A DNA stretch of 64,000 bases from an uncultured Lachnospiraceae bacterium (lineage in GTDB: Bacteria; Bacillota; Clostridia; Lachnospirales; Lachnospiraceae): contig CAJUDZ010000014.1 in the NCBI GenBank assembly GCA_910584965.1, positions 18,995-82,994 on the forward strand, read 5' to 3'. Each line of letters opens with the position of its first letter. The stretch's first letter is position 1. The notes beneath the pieces are model-generated. The model had not been told where the DNA came from, did no database searches, and worked only from the letters and a program-made list of their open reading frames with translations. The translations under genes were made by a program, and so were the position numbers. Below, in pieces: positions 8,151 to 16,272 of this stretch.

Positions 8151-9947
8151 ATGGAAGTCAGGGAAAGAATCAGAAGTTTACAGGAAAAGATGAAGGAAGA
8201 GGGGATAGATTATTATCTGATTCCTACGGCGGATTATCATAACTCGGAATATGTGAATGAGTTTTTTAAGGTGAGGGAATATTTTTCGGGATTTACCGGC
8301 TCTAACGGGTCGCTCGTGGTTGGCCGGACGAATGCGGGACTCTGGACCGACGGACGGTATTTTATCCAGGCGGAAAAAGAGTTGAGCGGAAGCGGGATTA
8401 CGCTGTTTCGAATGCAGGAAGAAGGCGTGCCGACAATCGAAGAATATCTTGTGCGCAATATGAAGGAAAACGAAACGCTCGGTTTTGACGGAAGGGTCGT
8501 TACCGCATCGTATGGCCGGAAACTGGAAAAGGCGCTGAAAGACAAAAATATCGTCATCCGCTGTGAAAAAGACGTGGCGGGCAGTCTGTGGACAGACAGG
8601 CCGAAGATGCCCGGGAATCCCGTTTCCATTCTGCCGGAAGAAATCTGCGGGAAGAGCGTAGGGCAGAAACTGGCACAGGTCAGAGAGAAAATGCGGGAAA
8701 TGGGCTGTACGGCGCATCTGCTTTCCAAACTGGACGATCTGATGTGGCTTCTGAATATCAGGGGAAAAGATATCGCGTATAATCCGGTTGCGCTGTCCTA
8801 CGGCTATTTTACCATGACGGAAGCGTGGCTGTTTTTGCAGAAGCAGGCGGTAAGCGATGAACTGTGCCGGTATGCGGAGGAAAACGGAATCACAATCAAA
8901 GAGTATGATGAGATCACGGCGTTTCTGGGAGACGTCAGGGAAGGAAAGGTCCTTCTTGACGAGTCGAACGTGAGCTATGCGCTGTACCGGATTCTGCGGG
9001 ATAAGGCGGAAATTGCGGCGGATGATAATCCGACGGAGAAACTGAAAGCCGTCAAAAATCCGGTGGAACTTTCCCATATGGAGGAAGTCTATTTAAAAGA
9101 CAGCGCGGCGCTGACAAAGTTTATTTACTGGCTGAAAACCAATATCGGCAAAATACCGATGAATGAGTATACGGCGGCTATGCGTCTGGATGACATGAGA
9201 AGAGAGGTGGAAGGTTTTCTTGACCTGTCCTTCCCGACCATCAGCGGTTATCAGGAAAATGCGGCCATGATGCACTACGAAGCGACGGAAACGGAGAATA
9301 AGGAGCTTCGCGCCGAAGGCATGCTTTTGGTGGATTCCGGCGGGCAGTATCTGGGCGGCACGACGGATGTGACGAGAACGATCGTGCTCGGGGAAATCAG
9401 CGAAGAAATCAAAAAACATTTTACATTGACAGCGGTCGGCATGCTGAATCTTACCGCCGCGAAATTCCTGTATGGCTGTACGGGAAGAAATCTGGACATT
9501 CTGGCGAGGGAGCCGCTCTGGAATCTGAATATCGATTATAAATGCGGAACAGGACACGGAATCGGCTATATTTTAAATGTACACGAAGGACCCCAGAATA
9601 TCCGCTGGCGGTATTCGGACACGATGAAAGAAGCCGTTATCGAGGCCGGTATGGTAATATCCAACGAGCCCGGCGTTTATAAAGAAGGAAGCCACGGCAT
9701 CCGCACGGAAAATATTATCGTCGCAAGAAACGGGGAGAAAAACGGGGACGGCCAGTTCATGTATTTTGATACGCTGACCTATGTGCCGATAGACCTGTGC
9801 GGAATCGAGCCTTCCTACATGCAGGAAAGAGACATTGCACGGCTGAACGATTACCATCGGGCGGTCTATGAGAAAATAAGCCCTTATCTGACGGAGGAAG
9901 AGCGCCTCTGGCTGAAGAAAGCGACTGCACCCATCCGGAAACAGTAG
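8151..9947 (+). CDS. pepP: Xaa-Pro aminopeptidase (M24 family)
   Basis: The 598-residue product is a long-form aminopeptidase P that removes N-terminal residues ahead of proline. It has two creatinase-like N-terminal domains (residues about 1-310) and a C-terminal pita-bread M24 domain. The five dinuclear-metal ligands are visible as Asp395, Asp406, His469, Glu506 and Glu520, in DSGGQYLGGTTDVTRT, GTGHGIG, SNEPGVY and RTENI. The C-terminal tail of about 70 residues is characteristic of the eukaryote-like long form. An ATG at 8136 is in frame, but the ATG at 8151 has GGGAGG 7 bases upstream and is the better start. The enzyme is probably cytoplasmic because no signal peptide is seen. Confidence 0.93.
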   Translation: MEVRERIRSLQEKMKEEGIDYYLIPTADYHNSEYVNEFFKVREYFSGFTGSNGSLVVGRTNAGLWTDGRYFIQAEKELSGSGITLFRMQEEGVPTIEEYLVRNMKENETLGFDGRVVTASYGRKLEKALKDKNIVIRCEKDVAGSLWTDRPKMPGNPVSILPEEICGKSVGQKLAQVREKMREMGCTAHLLSKLDDLMWLLNIRGKDIAYNPVALSYGYFTMTEAWLFLQKQAVSDELCRYAEENGITIKEYDEITAFLGDVREGKVLLDESNVSYALYRILRDKAEIAADDNPTEKLKAVKNPVELSHMEEVYLKDSAALTKFIYWLKTNIGKIPMNEYTAAMRLDDMRREVEGFLDLSFPTISGYQENAAMMHYEATETENKELRAEGMLLVDSGGQYLGGTTDVTRTIVLGEISEEIKKHFTLTAVGMLNLTAAKFLYGCTGRNLDILAREPLWNLNIDYKCGTGHGIGYILNVHEGPQNIRWRYSDTMKEAVIEAGMVISNEPGVYKEGSHGIRTENIIVARNGEKNGDGQFMYFDTLTYVPIDLCGIEPSYMQERDIARLNDYHRAVYEKISPYLTEEERLWLKKATAPIRKQ

Positions 9948-9955
9948 AGGTGTTC

Positions 9956-10288
9956 ATGAAATTTTATAAGAATCTGTATATTGGTGATACTATTAAAAAC
10001 CCGAATAAGATCAAAAGAAAACTAAAACGCCATGCGAAACAGCTGAGCGTATTTGTTCTTCTGAGAGCATCCGGGAAAGATCAGCTCGAAATATGTCATA
10101 GCATCGTGCTGGAACAGCCTTACTATCACAAAAAAGAAAATGCGCCGTATGTTGTCGGCATTGCGGGAAGTTACGAGGAAGCGTTGGCGCTCGTCTGCCG
10201 GATTACGGAAGAAGCGGTTAAAAAGAACGGAAATGCCGACCTGAAACGGTATCTGTTTTCGGAGCCTCAGGCGGCAGGAAAGGCATGA
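9956..10288 (+). CDS. Conserved small cytoplasmic protein, unknown function
   Basis: The 110-residue product is basic, with an RKLKRHAKQLSVFVLL segment near its start and a central VVGIAGSYEEALALVCRITEEA stretch that looks like a helix after a small strand. I do not recognise a named family. A GTG at 9950 would add two residues; the ATG at 9956 follows AGAGGTG with good spacing and is preferred. It begins 9 bases after the aminopeptidase stop and is followed within 8 bases by the DUF2953 gene, so it belongs to the same transcript. Confidence 0.6.
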   Translation: MKFYKNLYIGDTIKNPNKIKRKLKRHAKQLSVFVLLRASGKDQLEICHSIVLEQPYYHKKENAPYVVGIAGSYEEALALVCRITEEAVKKNGNADLKRYLFSEPQAAGKA

Positions 10289-10295
10289 TTGAGCG

Positions 10296-11300
10296 ATGTT
10301 ACATATCGTATTGCTGATTTTGAAAATAATAGGAATGATACTCGGCATACTGCTTGCAGTCCTGCTCGCAGCGTTTTGCATCGCCCTTTTTGTTCCGGTG
10401 CGTTATCGGGTGGAAGCCAGACGTTCGGAAGCGGAAGGGGCGCCGCCGGTCGAGGCCGAAGGTTCTGTCACGTGGCTGTTTCATCTTGTGAATATCAGGT
10501 TCCGGTATCCCGCCGAGGTGTATCTCAGGGCAAGGATTTTTCTTTTTACAGTATTCCGTCTGCCGCCGAAGCAGAAAGCGCAGGAAGGAACCGGTCAGAG
10601 AGCGGAAGAGGAGAAAGCGCGGGAAGAAACCGGTCAGAAAGCGGAAGAGAAGAACGGACAATGGGAAATCCGCCGGGATGCGGCAGAGGGAAAAGCACGG
10701 CACGAAGCGGGAAAAGAAGTGCAGGGAGAGGAAAACGGCGGAAATAATCATGAAGCCGGCCGGAATGCGGAAAGCGAAGCAGGCGGCGGACAGGACGCCG
10801 CATCCGCACGGAGTAAAAACCCGAAACGTTCCATAATAGAGAAGATCAAAGCAATACTGGTGCGAATCCGCGAAATCTTCCAAAATATCTGGTACACATT
10901 GAGCGGAATCTGTGATAAAATAAGAACAATATGGGAAAATATAGAATATTACAGGAGCGTGCTGCAAAGCGATGCTTTTCAGAAAGCGTTTGCGTTATGT
11001 AAAGCGGAGTTGTTTTCGATCTTTTCCTATATCAGGCCGCGTAAATTGCAGGCAGATCTGACGATCGGCATGGATGATCCGGCGTCCGTCGGAAAGATTC
11101 TTTCATACTATGGGATGCTGTATCCGTTTATTGGCGGCCATGTGAATATAGAGCCTGATTTTGACAGAAAACGGCTGGAAGGCTTCGTATTGATCAAAGG
11201 AAAAGTCAGGCTGTTTACGTTTGTCAAAGCGGCGGTCCGCATCTATTTCAGTAAAGATATCAGAAAATTGCTCAGGTTATTCAAGAAGGAGGATGTATAA
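10296..11300 (+). CDS. DUF2953 domain-containing membrane protein
   Basis: The 334-residue product starts with one long hydrophobic helix (about residues 5-30). Conserved DUF2953 features follow: a VRYRVEA strand after the helix and the C-terminal LTIGMDDPASVGKILSYYG...HVNIEPDFDRK region. Between them, residues about 90-175 are a charged, low-complexity insert with a repeated E-x-TGQ-x-AEE pattern, unlikely to be folded. In Bacillus and clostridia the DUF2953 gene (ytfI in B. subtilis) stands directly before the gerW/ytfJ sporulation gene, exactly as here, where the stop and the next ATG abut. A sporulation-linked role is therefore inferred from context; the biochemical function is not known to me. 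Confidence 0.8.
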   Translation: MLHIVLLILKIIGMILGILLAVLLAAFCIALFVPVRYRVEARRSEAEGAPPVEAEGSVTWLFHLVNIRFRYPAEVYLRARIFLFTVFRLPPKQKAQEGTGQRAEEEKAREETGQKAEEKNGQWEIRRDAAEGKARHEAGKEVQGEENGGNNHEAGRNAESEAGGGQDAASARSKNPKRSIIEKIKAILVRIREIFQNIWYTLSGICDKIRTIWENIEYYRSVLQSDAFQKAFALCKAELFSIFSYIRPRKLQADLTIGMDDPASVGKILSYYGMLYPFIGGHVNIEPDFDRKRLEGFVLIKGKVRLFTFVKAAVRIYFSKDIRKLLRLFKKEDV

Positions 11301-11693
11301 ATGGCAGATAATAATTTTACCGGCGTAATCGAATCTCTGATGAAGGGAATGAACGCTGTTTTGTCGACCAAAACGGTTGTCGGAGAGGCGACGCAGATCG
11401 GGGACACGATTATTCTTCCGCTCGTGGATGTGACATTCGGCGTTGGAGCCGGCGCCAGCGCAGGCGACAAAAAGAACGGCGGCGCAGGCGGGTTTTCTGC
11501 GAAAATGAGTCCCAGCGCTGTGCTTGTTATCCAGAACGGTTCCACGAAACTTGTTAATATCAAGAATCAGGATATGGTGACAAAAGTGATCGATATGATT
11601 CCGGATATCGTAGATAAATTTACGGCGCCCAAAGATGGCATGATCGAAGATGACGCGGCGGTAGATATTGCGTTCCCGGAAGAGAACAAATAA
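11301..11693 (+). CDS. ytfJ: GerW family sporulation protein (YtfJ)
   Basis: The 130-residue product matches GerW/YtfJ: N-terminal LMKGMNAVLSTKTVVGEATQIG, the strand DTIILPLVDVTFGVGAG, a glycine-rich loop (KKNGGAGGFSAKMSPSAVLVI), and a C-terminal helix DMVTKVIDMIPDIVDKF. In B. subtilis GerW is made in the developing spore and is needed for germination with some nutrients. The start ATG follows AAGGAGGATGTATAA and immediately abuts the DUF2953 stop, so translation is likely coupled. Together with the DUF2953 gene it supports a spore-forming host. Confidence 0.92.
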   Translation: MADNNFTGVIESLMKGMNAVLSTKTVVGEATQIGDTIILPLVDVTFGVGAGASAGDKKNGGAGGFSAKMSPSAVLVIQNGSTKLVNIKNQDMVTKVIDMIPDIVDKFTAPKDGMIEDDAAVDIAFPEENK

Positions 11694-11740
11694 CGGGTTG
11701 CTGCATATAATAAACAAAAGGCATAAGCAGGGGAGTTTCC

Positions 11741-11881
11741 ATGAAAAAAATGATCGGTCTTGTAGCGCTTTGCGTTGCCGGCGGGATGCTGTTTATGCTT
11801 TTTATGACGAATCGGTTTATCGGGCTGATTCTGATTATTTTATTATTCCTGATCGGTTATAATTTCTTCTGCTGCGATTAA
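11741..11881 (+). CDS. 46-residue membrane peptide downstream of gerW
   Basis: A short ORF with ATG at 11741, stop TAA at 11879-11881 and GGGGAG 6 bases upstream encodes a very hydrophobic peptide: MKKMIGLVALCVAGGMLFML, then FMTNRF, then a second hydrophobic run ending NFFCCD. It could span the membrane twice, with a short Thr-Asn-Arg turn and two cysteines at the C-terminus. It sits 47 bases after gerW and 58 before the J-domain gene on the same strand. The strong ribosome binding site and the coherent hydrophobic pattern argue for a real gene; its function is unknown. Confidence 0.6.
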   Translation: MKKMIGLVALCVAGGMLFMLFMTNRFIGLILIILLFLIGYNFFCCD

Positions 11882-11939
11882 AAACGGATGTGCGCGGCAG
11901 GAAAAGAACGGGTTGGAGAACGGTTTTAAGGAATGCTTT

Positions 11940-12599
11940 ATGGATAAAGGGATGAATCAGAAAATGCTGCTGCGCCTGAGCCAGGATGTCTGCGCGGAAG
12001 AAGGCGGCGCAAGAGAAGATCAGGCGGAAAAAATCCGTGCAGTTAAAAGCGGTACGGAAGAAATACGCATGGATGAAGCGCTCAGGGAAGCGGTTTCGGA
12101 AGAAGAACTGAACAGGCTGAAATCCTGGCTTTTTAAAGAAAATGTCAGGATTATTTCCGCTGTGAAAGAACTGGAGCAGATGCAGAAACAGTTTACACAG
12201 GAAAAAGAGCAGTTTCACGAGGAAATGAAGACGTTGAACCGTAAAATGTCTGCGGAGAAAGAACGCCTGAAGGATAACAGCCTCTTTTTCGAAAAAAAGA
12301 TGGAGATCCTGAAGAGCGGTTTTGCGGATCTGGATATGGACAGGCGCCGGCTTGCCAAAGAATGGGCCCGGCTGGAAGCACAGAAGGAAGTGATGCAGCA
12401 GCCGGTTTACGGAAGCGGTACAGATGTATCGGAGCTGTTCAGAGGGGTAAAAAACCCGCTTGCTTTAAAAAAGCGGTATAAGGATCTGATCAAAATTTTC
12501 CATCCGGACAACGTGGCCGGCGATAAGGAAATGATTCAAAGAATCAATAAGGAATATGAAAATCTGAAATGCGAATATGATATCGGGAGATGGGCATAG
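11940..12599 (+). CDS. Coiled-coil protein with C-terminal J domain
   Basis: The 219-residue product has a long helical and probably coiled-coil middle (about residues 55-135, rich in Glu, Lys and Met) and ends with a short J domain: ALKKRYKDLIKIFHPDNVAG followed by MIQRINKEYENLK. The HPD tripeptide needed to stimulate Hsp70 ATPase is intact. It lacks the glycine-rich and zinc domains of DnaJ, so it is a class C (type III) J protein that would recruit DnaK to a specific client. The in-frame TTG at 11913 adds nine residues, but the ATG at 11940 has AAGGA 8 bases upstream. Its 3' end lies inside the terminator at 12580. Confidence 0.8.
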   Translation: MDKGMNQKMLLRLSQDVCAEEGGAREDQAEKIRAVKSGTEEIRMDEALREAVSEEELNRLKSWLFKENVRIISAVKELEQMQKQFTQEKEQFHEEMKTLNRKMSAEKERLKDNSLFFEKKMEILKSGFADLDMDRRRLAKEWARLEAQKEVMQQPVYGSGTDVSELFRGVKNPLALKKRYKDLIKIFHPDNVAGDKEMIQRINKEYENLKCEYDIGRWA

Positions 12600-12622
12600 A
12601 AAATTTCCCGGTATCTTTTTTT
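12580..12622 (+). terminator. Terminator overlapping the 3' end of the J-domain gene
   Basis: ATATCGGGA at 12580-12588, still inside the coding region, pairs with TCCCGGTAT at 12606-12614 (one G-T pair) and is followed by CTTTTTTT. It closes the pepP-gerW-J-domain run. Confidence 0.75.
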
Positions 12623-12687
12623 ACTTTATAGCAGATTGCTGTAAACGTGGAGGCCTTCCAACAGGAGTTTACGCGGTAAATTCCTGG

Positions 12688-12711
12688 AACGCAGGCCGGA
12701 CAGCCTGCGTT
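12688..12711. repeat. Perfect 9-bp hairpin without T-run
   Basis: AACGCAGGC at 12688-12696 and GCCTGCGTT at 12703-12711 form a perfect stem with a 6-base loop. No T-run follows in either direction. It lies between two terminators and could be a decayed terminator or a transcript-end structure. Confidence 0.4.
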
Positions 12712-12739
12712 CATGTATGTGGCCGGAAACAAAAAAAGA

Positions 12740-12762
12740 CCAGTGCGGTTATACCGCACTGG
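12740..12762. terminator. Terminator for rpmB, possibly bidirectional
   Basis: CCAGTGCGGT at 12740-12749 pairs with ACCGCACTGG at 12753-12762. A run of seven A (12731-12737) serves as the U-tract for the minus-strand rpmB transcript and CTTTTC follows on the plus side. Confidence 0.8.
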
Positions 12763-12827
12763 CTTTTCATTCTGCGTTCTGATTTCGGTCTTTTTCAAAT
12801 TTTCTTCAAACCGAACAATCCGGAAGA

Positions 12828-13013
12828 TTAAGCTCTTTCAACTTTTCCGGACTTCAAACACTGGGTACATACATGTAATTTTTTGGATGCTCCATTCACT
12901 TTGCAACGGACATTCTGTATATTAGAATTCCAGATTCTGTTAGATTTTCTATGAGAATGGCTTACGTTGTTTCCGAAATGAGCGCCCTTACCACAAATAT
13001 CACATTTAGCCAT
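12828..13013 (-). CDS. rpmB: 50S ribosomal protein L28
   Basis: The 61-residue product is L28, a small protein of the large ribosomal subunit. The N-terminal MAKCDICGKGAHFGNNVSHS and the later CTQC give a C-x-x-C pair at each end, so this is the zinc-binding version of L28. The motif SNRIWNSNIQNVRCKVNG is typical of the family. AGGAGG lies 7 bases upstream of the ATG. It is monocistronic with its own promoter and terminator, and is divergent from pckA. Confidence 0.97.
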   Translation of the reverse strand: MAKCDICGKGAHFGNNVSHSHRKSNRIWNSNIQNVRCKVNGASKKLHVCTQCLKSGKVERA

Positions 13014-13034
13014 CTTTGCACCTCCTGACGATAT

Positions 13035-13063
13035 ATTATCAAATTCTTTTCTTGCGTAAACAA
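13035..13063 (-). promoter_or_regulatory. Sigma-A promoter TTGTTT-17-GATAAT for rpmB
   Basis: Read on the minus strand, TTGTTT (13063-13058) and GATAAT (13040-13035) are 17 bases apart, with the rpmB start 22 bases past the -10 box. Confidence 0.55.
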
Positions 13064-13169
13064 CATTTGTATAATAGCAGAAATAGGAAAAGATTGCAAG
13101 TAAAAATTTTAAGAAAGTATGCAGAAGTTTTCGGAAACTTTTCAGAGGTGAAAAAACTATTTCTAAATA

Positions 13170-13198
13170 TTGACTTTTAAAGGTGATTTTGAGATAAT
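13170..13198 (+). promoter_or_regulatory. Sigma-A promoter TTGACT-17-GATAAT for pckA
   Basis: TTGACT at 13170-13175 and GATAAT at 13193-13198 are 17 bases apart. The transcript would have about 95 bases of leader before the strong AAGGAGG of pckA. Confidence 0.7.
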
Positions 13199-13300
13199 AT
13201 ATCCGATGTGCCGGTGCAGCCGGTACATGTTTTGGGAATGGCGGAGGACCTGAAAGTTTTCCGTTAAATAAATAATATAAAATTTCAAGGAGGATATGTC

Positions 13301-15016
13301 ATGTCAACAAAAGCGAATTACAAGATTGACGAAATCGGTAAAGGCAAAGTCGGTTTTTCCAAGACTCGTTCGATTATCGAAGCTGCTTTCTACGGCAATA
13401 ACGTAGTGAAAGTCAACACATTAAAAGAGGCTTATAATCTGGCGAAAAACTCACCGGGAACGATTGTTACCGATATGCCGATCAAAGACGGGGAAACATT
13501 TGGTCTTGACGCTGATGCGAAAGTTCTGTTATTCAATGACGGCGCGGTAACAGGCCGTTACGCAGCTGCACGCCGTATCAAAGGCGAGCCGGGCGTTGAT
13601 GAAGCAAAGCTTGACAAAGTGGTTATGGATGCTATTTACGAAACACGCTGGAAAACAATGTATCATGCAGAGTGCTTCGTAGGTCTTGATCCTGAGTTTA
13701 TGGCAAAGGCTCATCTTTTGATTCCGGAAGGAGAAGAGAACCTGCTTTACAACTGGATGATCAATTTCCAGTATATGTCCGATGAATATGTAAAGATGTA
13801 TAAGAAATCCCAGCCGATCGGCGAAGGCAAAGAGCCTGATATTTATATTTTCTCCGATCCCCAGTGGGCTCCTCACGAGGCTCCCGATGTTGATTACAGC
13901 TGCCTGAGCGATCCTTTGACGCTGTGCTATTTCGACACCAATGAGAACTGCGCGGCAATTCTCGGTATGAAATATTTTGGCGAGCACAAGAAAGGCACCC
14001 TGACAATGGCATGGGCGCTGGCAAACAGAAACGGTTATGCTTCCTGCCACGGCGGACAGAAAGAATATCTGCTTCCGGACGGCAAGAAATTCGTTGCATC
14101 CGTATACGGTCTGTCAGGTTCCGGTAAATCGACACTGACACACGCAAAACACGGCGGAAAGTATGAAATCAAAGTTCTTCATGACGATGCTTTCATTATC
14201 AATACGGATACCTGTGCTTCCGTTGCTTTGGAGCCTACTTATTTTGATAAGACGGCTGACTATCCGACAGGCTGCCCGGATAACGAATATCTGTTATCCG
14301 CTCAGAACTGCTCCTGTACAATGGACAGCGAAGGCAAGATTCAGCTTGTAACAGAAGATATCAGAAACGGTAACGGACGTGCGATCAAATCCAAACTGTG
14401 GTCTCCGAACCGTGTTGACAAGATCGACGCGCCTGTTAATGCGATCTTCTGGATTATGAAAGACCCGACAATTCCGCCGGTAGTAAAACTGAACGGTTCC
14501 GCGCTTGCATCCGTAATGGGCGCTACGCTGGCTACCAAGACATCTACCGCAGAACGTGTTGCGGCTGGTACAGACCTGAATGCGATCCGTATCGTGCCTT
14601 ATGCAAATCCGTTCAGAACTTATCCGCTTGTAAATGACTATGAGAAGTTCAAGAAACTCGTGGAAGAGAAGAACGTTGCATGCTACATCGTAAATACAGG
14701 CGATTTCATGGGTGAGAAAGTAAAACCTGCTGATACGCTCGGTATTCTTGAGACGATCGTTGAAGGAAAAGCATCCTTTGAGAAATGGGGCAATTTCGAA
14801 GATATCGAGATCATGAATACATGGGACGGCCAGACAGAAGGATTCAAGAACTTCAAGGCTGACTTAAATGACGCTGATTATAAGGCTCAGTTAAAATCCG
14901 CTATGGAAACCCGTGTAAATGCGGTTAAAGATTTCGCAACAAAGAAAGAGGGCTATGATAAACTTCCCGATGAAGCACTCGCAGCTCTTGAAAAACTGGT
15001 TGCAGCTCTTAGCTAA
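13301..15016 (+). CDS. pckA: Phosphoenolpyruvate carboxykinase (ATP)
   Basis: The 571-residue product interconverts oxaloacetate plus ATP with phosphoenolpyruvate, CO2 and ADP. The kinase P-loop GLSGSGKST is at residues 270-278, followed by the metal and substrate region HDDAFIIN; YHAECFVG lies upstream. It belongs to the ATP family, not the GTP one, and is somewhat longer than the usual 530-540 residues. AAGGAGG lies 8 bases before the ATG. In gut anaerobes the enzyme often runs in the carboxylating direction to make oxaloacetate while conserving ATP; that direction here is inference. It is monocistronic, with a promoter at 13170 and a terminator at 15051. Confidence 0.96.
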   Translation: MSTKANYKIDEIGKGKVGFSKTRSIIEAAFYGNNVVKVNTLKEAYNLAKNSPGTIVTDMPIKDGETFGLDADAKVLLFNDGAVTGRYAAARRIKGEPGVDEAKLDKVVMDAIYETRWKTMYHAECFVGLDPEFMAKAHLLIPEGEENLLYNWMINFQYMSDEYVKMYKKSQPIGEGKEPDIYIFSDPQWAPHEAPDVDYSCLSDPLTLCYFDTNENCAAILGMKYFGEHKKGTLTMAWALANRNGYASCHGGQKEYLLPDGKKFVASVYGLSGSGKSTLTHAKHGGKYEIKVLHDDAFIINTDTCASVALEPTYFDKTADYPTGCPDNEYLLSAQNCSCTMDSEGKIQLVTEDIRNGNGRAIKSKLWSPNRVDKIDAPVNAIFWIMKDPTIPPVVKLNGSALASVMGATLATKTSTAERVAAGTDLNAIRIVPYANPFRTYPLVNDYEKFKKLVEEKNVACYIVNTGDFMGEKVKPADTLGILETIVEGKASFEKWGNFEDIEIMNTWDGQTEGFKNFKADLNDADYKAQLKSAMETRVNAVKDFATKKEGYDKLPDEALAALEKLVAALS

Positions 15017-15050
15017 TCGGTAACAGCCGAAAAATATGAAATAGTAATGA

Positions 15051-15083
15051 AAGGGATATATGGGATCCATATATCCCTTTTTT
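15051..15083 (+). terminator. Terminator of pckA
   Basis: AAGGGATATATGG at 15051-15063 pairs perfectly with CCATATATCCCTT at 15067-15079 around a GAT loop and runs into TTTTTT. Confidence 0.92.
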
Positions 15084-15287
15084 GTGTCCGGCAAAACCGG
15101 ATTCGAAAAGGGAAATGGGAAAAAACGGAAAACAGGTATATGGCGGACAAAACAGAACAGAGAATGACAGGATTAAAATATTATACTGCAGTATACTAAT
15201 ACCATGCCCTGAAAACAGAGACATTTCATCAGGCGGAACCTGCGCGATGAAGCGGCTCGAAAAAACGGGCGGAAAGAAGGAGCACAA

Positions 15288-16205
15288 ATGCAGAAGCAGA
15301 TTTTGGAACATTATTTACAGACAGGAACCTATACGTATGCGGGGCCGTATGGAGACTATTTCAGGTCGCTGCCGGATGCCGTGGAACAAATCGGCCGTCT
15401 GATATGCGGGCAGGTCATTCACCGCATTACATTGCGGGAAGGCAATACGAATGCCAATGATAAGCTGCAGTACGGCGATATGACGAAATTTCCGTGGTAC
15501 CGGATGCGGTGCGAAGACGATATACTGATAACGGCTCCGGCTCTGACCGCGGAACTTTTCCGGCTGGATGAGAGGGGGTTTGTGCCCGATCGAAGGACGG
15601 AAAATAAGATCGTTGTAACATGCCGGTATGTGTCGATTCTCATGAGCGCCGTTTTGAAGGCAAAGGGAATCCCATGCCGTTCCCGTTCCGGGTTTGCGCC
15701 CTACTGCCGGCCGGGAAAAAGCATAGACCATTGGATTAATCAATATTGGAATACAGAGGAGGAAAGATGGGTAACGATTGACGCGGATGGGTTTTATGAC
15801 GAAAACGGCATGAATCTCGGACAATATGATATTGCGGACGGCAAATTCGATTATGCGGCAAAGGCCTGGCTGGATGTGCGCCGGGGAAATGTGGACGGGA
15901 AAAGATTTTTGTATTCCGACGGAAATGGGACATGTTCCCTGAAGGCAATTATCAGAGCGCTGTTCTATGATTTTCATGCGCTGATGAACGATGAGATTTC
16001 CTATCTGTTTCAGCCCTGCTTTATCGATGATAAATTTGAACGGCTGACAGAGCAGGATTTTGCGGAGCTCGACGGGCTGGCGGAGCTGTTGTCAGAACCG
16101 GATCAGAATTTCGAAAAACTGGTTCATCTGTGGGAAAACGAAAAGAAGTACAGAATCATGAACAGTCCGCTTGTAGGCGACTCTGACAACCTCGGAAGAT
16201 GGTAA
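15288..16205 (+). CDS. Transglutaminase-like (papain-fold) domain protein
   Basis: The 305-residue product has a transglutaminase-core triad: Cys in VTCRYVSILMSAVLKAKGIP (about residue 112), His in IDHWINQYWN (about 148) and Asp in VTIDADGF (about 164). The order C-H-D and spacing fit the Transglut_core family, whose bacterial members are mostly cysteine peptidases or amidases. There is no signal peptide, so it is cytoplasmic. The N-terminal 90 residues and the C-terminal 120 residues are not recognised. The start ATG follows AAGGAG by 6 bases. The 204-base gap after pckA holds an ATACTGCAGTAT palindrome (15183-15194) but no convincing promoter. Confidence 0.75.
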   Translation: MQKQILEHYLQTGTYTYAGPYGDYFRSLPDAVEQIGRLICGQVIHRITLREGNTNANDKLQYGDMTKFPWYRMRCEDDILITAPALTAELFRLDERGFVPDRRTENKIVVTCRYVSILMSAVLKAKGIPCRSRSGFAPYCRPGKSIDHWINQYWNTEEERWVTIDADGFYDENGMNLGQYDIADGKFDYAAKAWLDVRRGNVDGKRFLYSDGNGTCSLKAIIRALFYDFHALMNDEISYLFQPCFIDDKFERLTEQDFAELDGLAELLSEPDQNFEKLVHLWENEKKYRIMNSPLVGDSDNLGRW

Positions 16206-16237
16206 CAGAAATGGTAATATCTTTATAGAAATAATGG

Positions 16238-16266
16238 TTGTATTTTTGCAATGTCTTGGATATAAT
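16238..16266 (+). promoter_or_regulatory. Sigma-A promoter TTGTAT-17-TATAAT for the structured RNA
   Basis: TTGTAT at 16238-16243 and a perfect TATAAT at 16261-16266 are 17 bases apart, which places transcription start at about 16273, just before CCTGAGGTG. Confidence 0.8.
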
Positions 16267-16272
16267 AGAATT

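Noticed and set aside
10289..10747. Arg/Ser/Gly-rich ORF overlapping the DUF2953 gene
   Set aside because: Shadow frame of the charged repeat insert; repetitive codons alone keep it open.
10299..10967. 222-codon minus-strand ORF opposite the DUF2953 gene
   Set aside because: No ribosome binding site, Phe/Arg/Cys-rich composition typical of an antisense shadow, and the sense gene has recognisable DUF2953 features.
12688..12711. 9-bp hairpin as a third terminator after the J-domain gene
   Set aside because: No T-run in either direction; listed as a repeat only.
15181..15200. ATACTGCAGTAT palindrome before the transglutaminase-like gene as an operator
   Set aside because: No convincing promoter overlaps it and short AT-rich palindromes arise by chance.
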